Part shown: positions 7,703 to 16,848 of the stretch, piece after piece
Layout of the letters: each line of letters opens with the position of its first letter
Position numbering within the stretch: position 1 is the stretch's first letter
NCBI GenBank assembly: GCA_947305865.1
Contig: CAMZEU010000005.1
Span: 1 to 34,558, forward strand
Source: an uncultured Clostridia bacterium
GTDB lineage: Bacteria > Bacillota > Clostridia > Christensenellales > CAG-917
Direction of reading: 5' to 3'
DNA: 34,558 nt
Notes under the pieces: generated by a model
Database searches by the model: none
Seen by the model: only the letters and a program-made list of their open reading frames with translations
What the model was told of the DNA's origin: nothing
Made by a program: the position numbers and the translations under genes

Positions 7703-8909
7703 AAAAATTGCATTCGTTTTATCTGTAGTTTTAGTGCTTGCACTAATGTTATCTATGCTCGTTGGATGCTTAGATAAAAAAGGTAACAACCATGAACAAC
7801 CAAGTGGTGGGAATACTCCATCAGCATCAAACGTAATTACTGTGACAGATATGTTTAACAGACAACACACAATAGATACAAATGCTATTAATAGAGTTGT
7901 TTGTGTTGGTGCAGGTGCCTTAAGACTCTACACTTATGTTGGAGATATGAGCAAAATCGTTGCAGTAGAAGAAATTGAATCAAAAGCTTCTATGTCAGCT
8001 AAGTTCGTATCAAAGAGACCATACCAAGTTGCTTATAATGATCAATTTGTTTCTTTAATTAATGCACATAAGACAGTTGGAGCAGGTGGACCTCAAGCCC
8101 AAAGTCTAGCCATTGATGCAATTTGGGAACAAGAACCAGATATCGTATTCTCTTGCTTAACATTATCTGCAGATGACCTTGCAACTGCAGAACAACAATT
8201 AGGTTGCCCAATCATTTCATTAAAGTATGGTGCTGAAAAAGCATTCTCACAAGAAATCATCCAATCTATTCAGTTAGTTGGCAAGATTATGAATGCAGAA
8301 GCAAAAGCAACAACTTTAACAAATTATATGTCTTCTCTAAAGACAGATTTGGCATCCAAAACACAACAAAATGGAAAGAGCGTATTCCTAGCATGTAACT
8401 CTAACTGGGGAACAAAGGGATTTTTATCTACATCTAAGAACTATCCACTCTTCACTATTTCTGGAATCACAAATGTAATGGACAATCAAGCTTACACACT
8501 TACAGAAGGTTTTGCAGACATGGAAGATGTTTTAGCAACCAACCCAGATGTTATCCTTTTAGATGCAGGTGGTCTTGCAACATTCAAAGGAGATTATAAT
8601 AAAGATGGTTCTCTCTTGCCTGGACAACTTGCAGGATTGGATGCATGGAACAACAAAGAAGTCTATCTTATGATGCCAAACAATGCCTATGATGCAAACG
8701 TTGAAATGTACTTTATTAATGCATATTATGCATTAACAGTTGCTTATCCAACAGTATACGGAGCAAATGGTACAAACCCAATTAACATTGAAACAAAGGC
8801 AACAGAAATCCTTAATGCATTCTTCGGAGCAAACAAGGTTGCTTACAATGATATTCTTCTTTATGGTGGATATCAAAAACTTAACTTACCAGACACATGG
8901 CCTCTCTAA
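7692..8909 (+). CDS. Lipoprotein substrate-binding protein of the FecCD-type importer
   Basis: A 405-residue secreted lipoprotein. It has a charged N-terminus, a hydrophobic segment and lipobox LVGC with Cys26 as the lipidated residue, then a low-complexity Gly/Ser/Asn tether. The rest fits the FecB/BtuF-type class III binding fold: VTVTDMFNR-like opening, then VGAGALRLYTYVGDMSKIVAVE, VGAGGPQAQSLAIDAIWEQEPDIVF in the first lobe, a long linking helix, and DVLATNPDVILLDAGG in the second. A good ribosome-binding site (GGAGAGGAAG) lies inside the ATPase gene. It anchors outside the membrane and hands substrate to the permease. Several FecB-like proteins bind iron, nickel or cobalt chelates; the ligand here cannot be read. 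Confidence 0.88.
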   Translation: MKIRKIAFVLSVVLVLALMLSMLVGCLDKKGNNHEQPSGGNTPSASNVITVTDMFNRQHTIDTNAINRVVCVGAGALRLYTYVGDMSKIVAVEEIESKASMSAKFVSKRPYQVAYNDQFVSLINAHKTVGAGGPQAQSLAIDAIWEQEPDIVFSCLTLSADDLATAEQQLGCPIISLKYGAEKAFSQEIIQSIQLVGKIMNAEAKATTLTNYMSSLKTDLASKTQQNGKSVFLACNSNWGTKGFLSTSKNYPLFTISGITNVMDNQAYTLTEGFADMEDVLATNPDVILLDAGGLATFKGDYNKDGSLLPGQLAGLDAWNNKEVYLMMPNNAYDANVEMYFINAYYALTVAYPTVYGANGTNPINIETKATEILNAFFGANKVAYNDILLYGGYQKLNLPDTWPL

Positions 8910-9478
8910 TAAGTGAAATAGCAAGCAAAGAATTCTTTGATGAATTATCTAAAACCTGGGACTCTACCAACACAAAAAGTCCCAGTGTTGTCTTTGCTAA
9001 TATAGAAATAAAAAAGGATGACCAAGTCCTAGATGTTGCATGTGGTACTGGAGTATTAGAACCATACCTATGCAAACTTACGAACAAGAAAGTTATTGGT
9101 ATAGATATTTCAGATGGAATGATTGAGAAAGCAAAAGTAAATAATGCATCTTTAAATGTTGAATACATCGTTGGTAGTTTTTATGACTACAACAAAGGTG
9201 GTTTTGATAAAATCATTGTTTACAATGCTTTCCCTCATTTCGTTGTTTTGGAAAAATTCAAACAAGCCTTATACAACAACCTAAAAAATGGTGGCGAGTT
9301 TATTATTTGCCACTCCCTATCTAGAGCAGAATTAGACCAACATCACATCAAATGCTCTGAAAATATTTCTAGAAGTTTACAAGAAGTTGAAAAAGAGGCG
9401 GATTTCTTTAAGGATATTTTCCAAATAACAACTGCAAAAGAGGATGACCACTCATTTGTAATAGTTGGTAAAAAGTAG
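8897..9478 (+). CDS. Class I SAM-dependent methyltransferase coupled to metal importer
   Basis: A 193-residue Rossmann-fold methyltransferase. Motif I is VLDVACGTGVL (44-54), followed by VIGIDISDGMIEKAK for the SAM ribose, VGSFYD and the motif-IV-like FDKIIVYNAFPHF. Its start codon sits inside the last codons of the binding-protein gene (13-base overlap), so it is the fourth gene of the transporter operon. The acceptor is unknown. The position suggests modification of the imported ligand (siderophore, metallophore, corrinoid or tetrapyrrole) or of a component needed to use it. That is inference from coupling. It lacks a membrane segment and should be cytoplasmic. Confidence 0.85.
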   Translation: MASLISEIASKEFFDELSKTWDSTNTKSPSVVFANIEIKKDDQVLDVACGTGVLEPYLCKLTNKKVIGIDISDGMIEKAKVNNASLNVEYIVGSFYDYNKGGFDKIIVYNAFPHFVVLEKFKQALYNNLKNGGEFIICHSLSRAELDQHHIKCSENISRSLQEVEKEADFFKDIFQITTAKEDDHSFVIVGKK

Positions 9479-9501
9479 TTTATTACTATAAATATTATTT
9501 A

Positions 9502-9530
9502 TTGACAATCTATTATTGACTATGTATTAT
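9502..9530 (+). promoter_or_regulatory. Sigma-A-type promoter for the Na+/solute symporter
   Basis: Perfect TTGACA (9502-9507), 17-base spacer, TATTAT (9525-9530). A GAGG ribosome-binding site at 9544-9547 precedes the ATG at 9555. Confidence 0.78.
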
Positions 9531-9554
9531 TTTCTTACATTGTGAGGTAAGATT

Positions 9555-11255
9555 ATGTTTAATTCACTAATTAGCGCAGAAAGAAGTCCTGGTGGCATAG
9601 CATTAATTGCTGTCATGATTTTTTTATTTTCTGCAGCAATGGTATTTGTTGGCATTTACACTAGAAGAAAGGCCAGAGACGTCAACGGATTCGTACTAGG
9701 CGGAAGAAGTATTGGCCCATGGCTTACAGCTTTTACCTATGGTACATCTTATTTTAGTGCAGTTATTTTCATTGGATACGCAGGACAATTTGGATATTTA
9801 TTTGGTGTAGCAAGTACTTGGATTGGTATTGGTAATGCAGTCCTTGGTTCATTGCTTGCTTGGGTAGTACTCGGAAGAAGAACAAGAATTATGTCTCAAA
9901 GCTTAGACTCCAAGACAATGTCTGATTTCTTTGGAAAGAGATATCTATCTAAGGGCTTAAAACTTGCAGCTGCAATTATTATCTTTATTTTCTTAATTCC
10001 ATATACTGCTTCCCTATTCAATGGTTTATCTAGATTATTCACCGTTGCTTTTGGATTTAAAAATGAAAACCTCGCATATATTATTATTGTATTAATAATG
10101 GCATTACTCACTGGCATATATGTATTATTTGGTGGTTATAGAGCAACAGCTATTAATGACTTCATCCAAGGTATCATTATGTTAATAGGTATTATTGCTG
10201 TTATCGCAGTTGTTCTCAATGCTAATGGTGGTCTTACAGGATCTATGCAAGCATTATCTGAACAAGCTGGTTGGAAATACACATCATTCTTCGGTGCGGC
10301 ACCAATATTCTTAATATTTGTTGTAATTCTAACTTCGTTAGGAACTTGGGGATTACCTCAAATGGTTAATAAGTTCTATGCAATTAAGAGCGAAAACGAT
10401 ATTAAGAAAGGAACTATCATTTCAACTGTCTTCGCTATTATAGTTGCTGGTGGTTGTTATTTCCTTGGTGGCTTCGGAAGATTATTCGCAGAACCAGGAA
10501 CTCCATTTGATGCAGTAGTACCAACAATTCTTGAAAAGACTGTTACATCTGACTTCTTAATGGGTATTGTGGTTATCTTAGTATTAAGCGCATCTATGTC
10601 TACCCTTTCTAGTTTAGTATTAACATCTTCAAGTACATTAACACTAGACTTAATTAAAGGACATATCGTTAAGGAAGAAAACTTCACAGAAAAGAAACAA
10701 ATGATTATTATGCGTATCTTCCTTGCAATATTCATTATCATTAGTGCTGCTATAGCAATTATTCAAAAGTTATATAATGTCTCAACTATCGCTCAATTAA
10801 TGGGTGTAAGCTGGGGTGCTCTTGCTGGCGCTTTCCTTGCTCCATTCTTATATGGCTTATACAGCAAGAAAGTTACAAAGAGTGCAGTTTGGACTTCATT
10901 TGTTGTTGGTATAGTAATTGCAATCTTCTCATTAGTAATGTCCATCACTAAAGGAACATTCATGACAGTAACCTTCTCCTCTGGAGAAACATTAAACTTT
11001 GCAAACGCAGTTGTAATGGGTGCTATTGCAATGGTTGCAGGATTAATCATTGTTCCATTAGTAAGCCTTTGCACATACAAGCTTGAAGTTAAGAAAGGAA
11101 TCTTGGATGTCGAGGCAACAGAAAGAATGTTTGATTGCTTCAAGGGTAAAGTTGTTGTAAGCAGAAAGTCATCTCTTGGCGAAGACGTTATAGATGAAGT
11201 TCCAAGCAACGAAGAAGCAAAAGAAGAAATCTTAATGGAAGAAATCGAAAAATAA
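9555..11255 (+). CDS. Sodium:solute symporter (SSS family)
   Basis: A 566-residue membrane protein with about 13 hydrophobic helices. SSS hallmarks include NGFVLGGRSIGPWLTAFTYG near the N-terminus, the YVLFGGYRATAINDFIQG segment, GTWGLPQMVNKFYAIK, and SASMSTLSSLVLTSSSTLTLD in the Na+-site region. Relatives carry proline, pantothenate, sialic acid or other organic solutes into the cell with Na+; substrate cannot be assigned here. The C-terminal 60 residues are a charged, acidic cytoplasmic tail. It has its own promoter and a strong terminator after it, so it is monocistronic. It could use the Na+ gradient made by the decarboxylase at 23955-27396. Confidence 0.92.
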   Translation: MFNSLISAERSPGGIALIAVMIFLFSAAMVFVGIYTRRKARDVNGFVLGGRSIGPWLTAFTYGTSYFSAVIFIGYAGQFGYLFGVASTWIGIGNAVLGSLLAWVVLGRRTRIMSQSLDSKTMSDFFGKRYLSKGLKLAAAIIIFIFLIPYTASLFNGLSRLFTVAFGFKNENLAYIIIVLIMALLTGIYVLFGGYRATAINDFIQGIIMLIGIIAVIAVVLNANGGLTGSMQALSEQAGWKYTSFFGAAPIFLIFVVILTSLGTWGLPQMVNKFYAIKSENDIKKGTIISTVFAIIVAGGCYFLGGFGRLFAEPGTPFDAVVPTILEKTVTSDFLMGIVVILVLSASMSTLSSLVLTSSSTLTLDLIKGHIVKEENFTEKKQMIIMRIFLAIFIIISAAIAIIQKLYNVSTIAQLMGVSWGALAGAFLAPFLYGLYSKKVTKSAVWTSFVVGIVIAIFSLVMSITKGTFMTVTFSSGETLNFANAVVMGAIAMVAGLIIVPLVSLCTYKLEVKKGILDVEATERMFDCFKGKVVVSRKSSLGEDVIDEVPSNEEAKEEILMEEIEK

Positions 11256-11277
11256 TAATATATAATAACTAGTTATT

Positions 11278-11307
11278 AAAAGATGGGAACCAACTCCCAT
11301 CTTTTTT
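11278..11307. terminator. Bidirectional intrinsic terminator between symporter and sufB-like gene
   Basis: An 11-bp perfect stem (AAAAGATGGGA / TCCCATCTTTT) around ACCAAC is flanked by A-runs on the left and T-runs on the right. It can therefore stop transcription from both the plus-strand symporter and the convergent suf genes. Confidence 0.88.
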
Positions 11308-11328
11308 ATATCAAATTGTTTGTGATGA

Positions 11329-12255
11329 TTATCTTAAGAAGCCGTTTACTATCTCTTCTTCAGCCTCTTTTTCTGTAAGGCCGAGAGTCATTAATTTGTC
11401 TAATTGTTCTCCAGCAATCTTTCCAATAGCAGCTTCGTGAATAAGCCTTGCTTCTGTAGTATGAGCATTTACCATAGGTACTGCATCCACTTGTCCGTTG
11501 TCCATCAAGATAGCGTCACACTCTGTGTGTCCGTTACATCTGTTGTTTCCGTTTACGCAAGAAATATATTTTTGATATGAGTCCTCAGTTGCTACAGAAC
11601 GAGAGATAACATGTGCCCCACTGTCTACTCCATCCAAATCTACAAGGAAATCTGTAGTGGCCTTTTGGTGTCCATGTGTTAATATCTTTTCTCTTATAAC
11701 AAGAATAGCTCTATCTCCAAGCTTTGCTTTTGTCTTTCTATATGTAGAATCCACTCCTCTAATTTGAGAAGTCTCCATCTCCATATATCCACCTTCATCT
11801 ATTTCAACTTCTGTTGTTGGATTTAAGATCTTTTCTCCAGTTCCTTCGCCTTCACCATAATGGTTTTCTACATACTTAACTTTTGCATTCTTTCCAACGT
11901 GGAAAGCGTGAATACCATCATGCTCGGATTTAAGACCACCAGCATTGTGAATTCCACAACCTGCGACTATTAATACATCTGCGCCTTCGCCAATGTAGAA
12001 ATCATTGTATACAAGGTCATCTAAACCAGTTTCAGTTAGAATAACTGGGATGTCTACTCTTTCGTTCTTTGTGCCTGGCTTAATAATGATATCTATCCCT
12101 GGTTTATCTGTCTTAGTTTGGATATCTATATTGGCTGTTGTTCTACGTCCAGCAAGAGCTCCATTTGAACGAAGATTATATGCACCTTCTGGAATTTCTT
12201 CATATCCAGCAATTTCTTTTAACATATTCTTTTGAATTGCACTTAGCTCGCTCAT
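11329..12255 (-). CDS. sufB: SufB/SufD-family Fe-S cluster scaffold, short SmsB-like form
   Basis: A 308-residue SufB/D beta-helix core protein, much shorter than SufB (about 465-495) or SufD (about 420). SufB catalytic features are present: ECDAIL with Cys246 (matching Cys405 of E. coli SufB) and IHEAAIGKI with Glu274 (matching Glu434). Other family segments are NDFYIGEGADVLIVAGCGIHNAG, AFHVGKNAKVKYVENHYG, and SRSVATEDSYQKYISCVNGNNRCNGHTECD. It should form a scaffold complex with SufC. It follows sufC by 8 bases. The absence of SufD, SufS, SufU or SufE here, with sufC first, matches the minimal SufBC-like (SMS) systems reported from anaerobes and archaea. Assignment to the family is firm; equivalence to SmsB is a comparison from memory. 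Confidence 0.9.
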   Translation of the reverse strand: MSELSAIQKNMLKEIAGYEEIPEGAYNLRSNGALAGRRTTANIDIQTKTDKPGIDIIIKPGTKNERVDIPVILTETGLDDLVYNDFYIGEGADVLIVAGCGIHNAGGLKSEHDGIHAFHVGKNAKVKYVENHYGEGEGTGEKILNPTTEVEIDEGGYMEMETSQIRGVDSTYRKTKAKLGDRAILVIREKILTHGHQKATTDFLVDLDGVDSGAHVISRSVATEDSYQKYISCVNGNNRCNGHTECDAILMDNGQVDAVPMVNAHTTEARLIHEAAIGKIAGEQLDKLMTLGLTEKEAEEEIVNGFLR

Positions 12256-12263
12256 ATTTCACC

Positions 12264-12983
12264 TCACATATTATCTGCAAGAGTCTTGCAAACATTTGCG
12301 GACAATAGTCCAGGAAGGATTTCATCTTTTGGTCCATCTTGAGAAACTTTGCCACTTGTAATAACAATTACTCTTTGAGCCATATTTAAAATACGCTCTT
12401 GGTGTGAAATGATAAGAATAGAACCATTTGTTTGTTCTTCTAATTTTTCAAAGACTGAAATAAGATTGTTAAAACTCCAAAGATCTATTCCAGCTTCCGG
12501 TTCATCAAAGAGAGTAAGTTTAGGAGATTTTGCCATTGCTGTTGCAATTTCAATTCTCTTTAATTCTCCACCACTTAATTCGTTGTTTACTTCTCTGTCT
12601 ACATATTCTCTAGCACAGAGACCAACTTGAGAAAGGTATGAACATATTTCTGTTACATTAAGTTTTTTACCACTAGCAATAGAGATTAAATCTCTAACCG
12701 TAATTCCTTTGAACTTAACTGGTGCTTGGAATGCATATCCAATACCAAGTTTAGATCTGTCTGTGATGGACATTTCTGTAATATCTGTGCCATCAAAGTA
12801 AATCTTGCCACTAGTTGGTTTATATAAGCCCATTATGAGTTTGGCAAGAGTACTCTTACCACCACCATTAGGACCTGTAAATGCAACAAACTTCTCATCT
12901 ATCTTGAGAGAAATGTTGTCTATAATTTTCTTTTCACCAAATTCTGTTTGTACAGCAAAGGTGACGTTCTTTAGTTCTAACAT
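12264..12983 (-). CDS. sufC: SufC-type Fe-S assembly ATPase
   Basis: A 239-residue soluble ABC ATPase. Walker A is GPNGGGKST (37-45), the Q-loop reads AFQAP (with FKGITVRDL following, typical of SufC), signature NELSGGELKRIEIA (134-146), and Walker B LTLFDEPEAGIDLWS (157-170). The EPEAGID in place of EPTSGLD is characteristic of SufC and its close relatives. It should bind two copies of the adjacent SufB-like protein and drive cluster assembly by ATP hydrolysis. Start ATG 12983 follows AAGGAG. The operon has a promoter at 13010-13039 and ends at the bidirectional terminator at 11278. Confidence 0.93.
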   Translation of the reverse strand: MLELKNVTFAVQTEFGEKKIIDNISLKIDEKFVAFTGPNGGGKSTLAKLIMGLYKPTSGKIYFDGTDITEMSITDRSKLGIGYAFQAPVKFKGITVRDLISIASGKKLNVTEICSYLSQVGLCAREYVDREVNNELSGGELKRIEIATAMAKSPKLTLFDEPEAGIDLWSFNNLISVFEKLEEQTNGSILIISHQERILNMAQRVIVITSGKVSQDGPKDEILPGLLSANVCKTLADNM

Positions 12984-13009
12984 ACCTTAATCTCCTTAAT
13001 GTGTATGTG

Positions 13010-13039
13010 ATTATAGCAAATAAATATTATTTATGCCAC
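13010..13039 (-). promoter_or_regulatory. Promoter for sufC-sufB
   Basis: Minus strand: GTGGCA (13034-13039, 4 of 6 matches to consensus), 18-base spacer, perfect TATAAT (13010-13015), about 27 bases before the sufC start. I saw no obvious Rrf2-type operator. Confidence 0.6.
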
Positions 13040-13056
13040 CATAATTATTCATTAAC

Positions 13057-13085
13057 TTGCTAATTCAAGTGCAATACTTTATACT
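13057..13085 (+). promoter_or_regulatory. Promoter for malic enzyme
   Basis: TTGCTA (13057-13062), 17-base spacer, TATACT (13080-13085); the transcript should start near 13092. This overrules an upstream in-frame TTG at 13057, which would lie in the -35 element. Confidence 0.65.
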
Positions 13086-13110
13086 AACTTACATAAAAGG
13101 AACAGGAACT

Positions 13111-14283
13111 ATGAACTATTTTGAAGAATCTCTTAAATTACACAAAGAATGGAAAGGCAAATTAGAAGTTGTTTCTCGTGTAGAAGTTTCTACAAAAGAC
13201 GAACTCTCTTTAGCATACACTCCAGGGGTTGCACAACCATGTTTAGAAATCCAAAAAGATGAAAATAAGTCTTATGACTTAACAAGAAGATGGAATACTG
13301 TTGCTGTTATTACAGACGGCACAGCTGTCTTAGGTCTTGGAGATATTGGTCCTATAGCTGGAATGCCAGTTATGGAAGGCAAATGTGTACTCTTCAAAAA
13401 GTTCGGTGGCGTAGATGCAATTCCTCTCTGTATCAAATCTAAAGATGTAGATGAGATTGTTAAAACCATTTCATTATTATCCGGTTCCTTTGGTGGCATC
13501 AACTTAGAAGATATATCTGCTCCACGTTGTTTTGAAATAGAAGAAAAACTCAAAGCTTGTACAGATATACCTATTTTCCATGATGACCAACATGGTACAG
13601 CTATCGTATGTGCTGCTGCTATTATTAATTCTCTTAAGGTTGTTGGAAAGAAAATAGAAGATTGTACCATAGCAATTAGTGGTGCTGGTGCAGCTGGTGT
13701 TGCTATTTGCAAATTACTCCAAAAACTAGGAGCAAAAGATATTATACTTACAGATAAATTCGGTGTAATTTCAAGAACAAGCAGAACAGGAGATGACTAT
13801 ACTGCAAAATTAGCGCTCACAACAAATAAGAATAATGTTAACGGAACAATTGCAGATGCTCTTAAGAATGCGGATGTATTTATTGGTGTTTCTGCTCCAC
13901 ATATCGTTACAAAAGAAATGATTAAAACAATGGCAAAAGATCCAATAGTATTTGCTATGGCAAATCCAACACCAGAAATTGAACCAGAGGATGCAAAAGA
14001 AGCCGGTGCTGTAATAGTTGGAACAGGAAGAAGTGATTATCCTAACCAAATAAATAATGTTCTCGCCTTCCCTGGTGTCTTTAGAGGAACACTAGATGCA
14101 AAAGCAAGGACTATTAACGAAGAAATGAAGATTGCTGCTGCAAAGGCTTTAGCATCTTTAGTATCTGACGAAGAATTAAATAAGGATTACATTTTACCAA
14201 AGCCATTTGACAGTAGAGTCTGTGGTGCTGTGGCAGAAGCTGTAAAGCAAGCCGCTATAGACAGTGGTGTTTGTAGAGAATAA
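13111..14283 (+). CDS. Malic enzyme (malate dehydrogenase, oxaloacetate-decarboxylating)
   Basis: A 390-residue cytoplasmic enzyme that converts malate to pyruvate and CO2 with NAD(P)+ reduction. Visible signatures: LAYTPGVAQPCLEI with the catalytic-type Tyr36, VITDGTAVLGLGDIGP, MPVMEGKCVLFKKFGG with the expected catalytic Lys91, the metal-binding FHDDQHGTAIV, the Rossmann ISGAGAAGVAICKLL and MANPTPEIEPEDA. The length fits the compact bacterial form without a C-terminal phosphotransacetylase domain. The ATG at 13111 has AAAGGAACAGGA upstream. Cofactor preference (NAD or NADP) cannot be decided by eye. It is monocistronic, with a strong terminator after it, and shares the malate/oxaloacetate/pyruvate node with the Na+-pumping decarboxylase at 23955-27396. 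Confidence 0.93.
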   Translation: MNYFEESLKLHKEWKGKLEVVSRVEVSTKDELSLAYTPGVAQPCLEIQKDENKSYDLTRRWNTVAVITDGTAVLGLGDIGPIAGMPVMEGKCVLFKKFGGVDAIPLCIKSKDVDEIVKTISLLSGSFGGINLEDISAPRCFEIEEKLKACTDIPIFHDDQHGTAIVCAAAIINSLKVVGKKIEDCTIAISGAGAAGVAICKLLQKLGAKDIILTDKFGVISRTSRTGDDYTAKLALTTNKNNVNGTIADALKNADVFIGVSAPHIVTKEMIKTMAKDPIVFAMANPTPEIEPEDAKEAGAVIVGTGRSDYPNQINNVLAFPGVFRGTLDAKARTINEEMKIAAAKALASLVSDEELNKDYILPKPFDSRVCGAVAEAVKQAAIDSGVCRE

Positions 14284-14289
14284 AAATAA

Positions 14290-14317
14290 ACCAGGGCCGA
14301 AACCCTGGTATTTTTTT
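14290..14317. terminator. Bidirectional terminator, malic enzyme / ABC transporter pair
   Basis: A 7-bp perfect stem (ACCAGGG / CCCTGGT) with loop CCGAAA, followed by ATTTTTTT on the plus strand and by TTATTTTTA on the minus strand. It serves both convergent transcripts. Confidence 0.88.
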
Positions 14318-14326
14318 ATGTTTATT

Positions 14327-16846
14327 TTAGATATCGTACTTAGATAAGATTTCTGCTGGTCTCTTGTTCATAAGAGTCATTATTGGCAACAGTGAAATCA
14401 AGATACATACACCATATAAGAATGCAAGTGCAGCAAATCCTACCCAAACTGGATAATAAATCATTCCATATACTGCTGAACCATATGTCATTAACTTCCA
14501 CATAATTGCACTCATAATTACAAATCCAATCAAAACTGTCATTGTAATTACACACAAACTTTCTGCGAAGAACTTGAATATGATGTTTTGCTTTCTTACA
14601 CCAATTGCTCTATAAATACCAACTTCTCTTATTCTTGTTAGCAATGAAGATCTCATTACAAAGTATAAGCACAAGCCCATAACGGCTACTATTACAAGTA
14701 AGCTTATAAGCTTAGGTAAGAATGTTTTAAGAGATTCGTTAGATAATTTTGTAGGCATTGTAATTTCTAAAGAACCATCTAAATTCTTAATTGCCTTTGC
14801 AACTGTATCCACACTAGCAAGACTCTTAACACTAACTGCTAATGTATAATAGTCATATCTTTGAGAGCCATTGCCATATAAATAGTATGAAAGATGTGCC
14901 ACATAATCTTCATCGTTAAGAATAATCATGCTCTCGTAGTTGGTTGGATCTGAATCAACATTAGACATAACCTTTGAAACAGTATAATGATGTTGTGCTG
15001 TATCTCTAAAATCTTCTACATATAAAGAGTCCCCAACATGATACTTTGTAATACCTAATGTATTTGGAACTGATACCTCTTTACCAACATATGCTTTGCC
15101 CTTTTCAATTGTTCCTACATTTGGATACATGCTGTTTGCATATACCTTTCTTGTTCCAAACCATCCAGAACCAATAGTCTTCTTAAGATATACCCAAGTT
15201 AATATCTCTCCTGAGAAATATGCACAAGGATTTGTTTCTCTTACAACACCAACAATTTTGCTGATACTGAATTCATTTTCTTCTCCATATGAATCATAAG
15301 AATATACTCTTAGACCAATAACACCTTTATAGTCTGAGATTTCACTCATTCCTATACTTTCAATGATTAGTTTTGCTAAAGATGTGCTTACTAACATCTC
15401 GCTATATTTAGTTGGTCTTACACCTGCGACTAAATCTAAGTTAGCTGCATCTTTAATGTTTTTATCAAATGAATTAACTGAAGCATTGAAGTTTTCAGCT
15501 GCAGTATCATAATCTCCAACGACTATTGTATGAGATTGTTTTCTATTATCTGTATTTTGAATAAATCTTGTACTTGAAACCTCTCCCATATTGTTAATGT
15601 TTGAAATAAGGTCTTGGATAACCTGTGTATTCAGTTGAGGATCTGTAGTTACTGAGGAATTAACTTTCTTTGTGAAGTTTACATAGATAGTCTTGCTATC
15701 TGCATAATTGTTTAGATTTCTGATGTCTACGCCAAGAAGTGCAACCACAATAATGAATGCCATTGCAAATAAAGCCAGTATAGTTGTTAGCGCCTTTCTT
15801 CCTGCTGCTTTCTTACTAAGCATTAGTTTATATCCTTCAACAAAAGACTTGCCAAATGTGAACAATCTACCAGTTCTCTTCTTAGGCTCTATCTTTGTTA
15901 AAGTAGACATATCTATATCTTCTTTTTCTCTCTTCAAATAGTCTTCTTTTTTGCCTTCAAAAACCTTTGTATCACTGGTGTTATTTATGACTTTTATCTC
16001 TGGATCATTAGAGTATAAGAAAACCTTATTTCCGTCATTAATGATAGTTAAAGTCTTATTTTTGGATAGTTCATCTCCGTAATATGAGATTTGGAAGCCA
16101 TTTGTACTTATCTCAGTTTTATTCAAATCTCCGAGGTAAATCTTGTTTCCAGTATATCCTACTTGTGATGCCTCTCCTGTGCCTTTTGTAGCTGATACAA
16201 TCTTGCCATCTACAATGTTAATAATGTTGTCGCAATACTCATTTACGAGGTTTTCTTCATGAGTTACAAGCAATACCAATCTATCCTTAGAAATAGCCTT
16301 TAGTATGTCCATAACCATATATGTATTTTCTTCATCTAGGTTACCTGTAGGCTCGTCTGCAAGGATAATATCTGAACCCTTTACAATTGCTCTTGCAATA
16401 GCTACTCTTTGTTGTTGGCCACCAGAAACAGTTTGTGGATTACGTCTTGCAAACTTCTGCATACCAACATTATCTAGGGCTGCCATAACTCTCTTATCTA
16501 TCTCTTTCTTGTCTTTAATTCCAAGAAGTTGGAGAGATGTTGCAACGTTGTCATAAATTGAGATGTTATAATCTAGATTATAATTTTGGAAAATATAACC
16601 TATTCTTTCGTTTCTAATATCATCTGTATTTTTCTTAATGCTTTGGTCATCAATCAATACTTCACCGGAGTCAAACTTATCTAGTCCACCAATAACATTA
16701 AGTAGTGTTGTTTTACCACATCCACTTCTACCAAAGATTGCTATCATTCCTTTGGATGGCAATTTAAGGGAAACATTGTTTATAACATGAATCTCGTTAG
16801 ACTTTTTCTTATTGAAAAATTTATTTAAATTTTTAATCGTAATCAT
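14327..16846 (-). CDS. MacB/FtsX-type ABC transporter (fused ATPase-permease) with cytoplasmic insert
   Basis: An 839-residue protein with an N-terminal LolD/MacB-type ATPase: Walker [10 protein letters not shown] (39-47), signature VSGGQQQR (140-147), Walker [12 protein letters not shown] (161-171). The FtsX-type permease has its first helix near 353-375, a large extracytoplasmic domain of about 330 residues, and three closing helices (about 712-732, 764-784, 800-826), with [16 protein letters not shown] in the typical cytoplasmic loop. Between ATPase and permease, about residues 230-320 form an unusual predicted beta-rich stretch with alternating hydrophobic residues ([34 protein letters not shown]) that I do not recognise. 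Such transporters act mechanically on periplasmic or envelope substrates such as peptides and lipoproteins. It starts 2 bases after the stop of the next transporter, so the two probably work together. Confidence 0.87.
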   Translation of the reverse strand: MITIKNLNKFFNKKKSNEIHVINNVSLKLPSKGMIAIFGRSGCGKTTLLNVIGGLDKFDSGEVLIDDQSIKKNTDDIRNERIGYIFQNYNLDYNISIYDNVATSLQLLGIKDKKEIDKRVMAALDNVGMQKFARRNPQTVSGGQQQRVAIARAIVKGSDIILADEPTGNLDEENTYMVMDILKAISKDRLVLLVTHEENLVNEYCDNIINIVDGKIVSATKGTGEASQVGYTGNKIYLGDLNKTEISTNGFQISYYGDELSKNKTLTIINDGNKVFLYSNDPEIKVINNTSDTKVFEGKKEDYLKREKEDIDMSTLTKIEPKKRTGRLFTFGKSFVEGYKLMLSKKAAGRKALTTILALFAMAFIIVVALLGVDIRNLNNYADSKTIYVNFTKKVNSSVTTDPQLNTQVIQDLISNINNMGEVSSTRFIQNTDNRKQSHTIVVGDYDTAAENFNASVNSFDKNIKDAANLDLVAGVRPTKYSEMLVSTSLAKLIIESIGMSEISDYKGVIGLRVYSYDSYGEENEFSISKIVGVVRETNPCAYFSGEILTWVYLKKTIGSGWFGTRKVYANSMYPNVGTIEKGKAYVGKEVSVPNTLGITKYHVGDSLYVEDFRDTAQHHYTVSKVMSNVDSDPTNYESMIILNDEDYVAHLSYYLYGNGSQRYDYYTLAVSVKSLASVDTVAKAIKNLDGSLEITMPTKLSNESLKTFLPKLISLLVIVAVMGLCLYFVMRSSLLTRIREVGIYRAIGVRKQNIIFKFFAESLCVITMTVLIGFVIMSAIMWKLMTYGSAVYGMIYYPVWVGFAALAFLYGVCILISLLPIMTLMNKRPAEILSKYDI

Positions 16847-16848
16847 GT

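Noticed and set aside
13057-13110. Upstream TTG start for the malic enzyme
   Set aside because: It falls in the promoter's -35 element, so it would not be transcribed; ATG 13111 has AAAGGAACAGGA before it.
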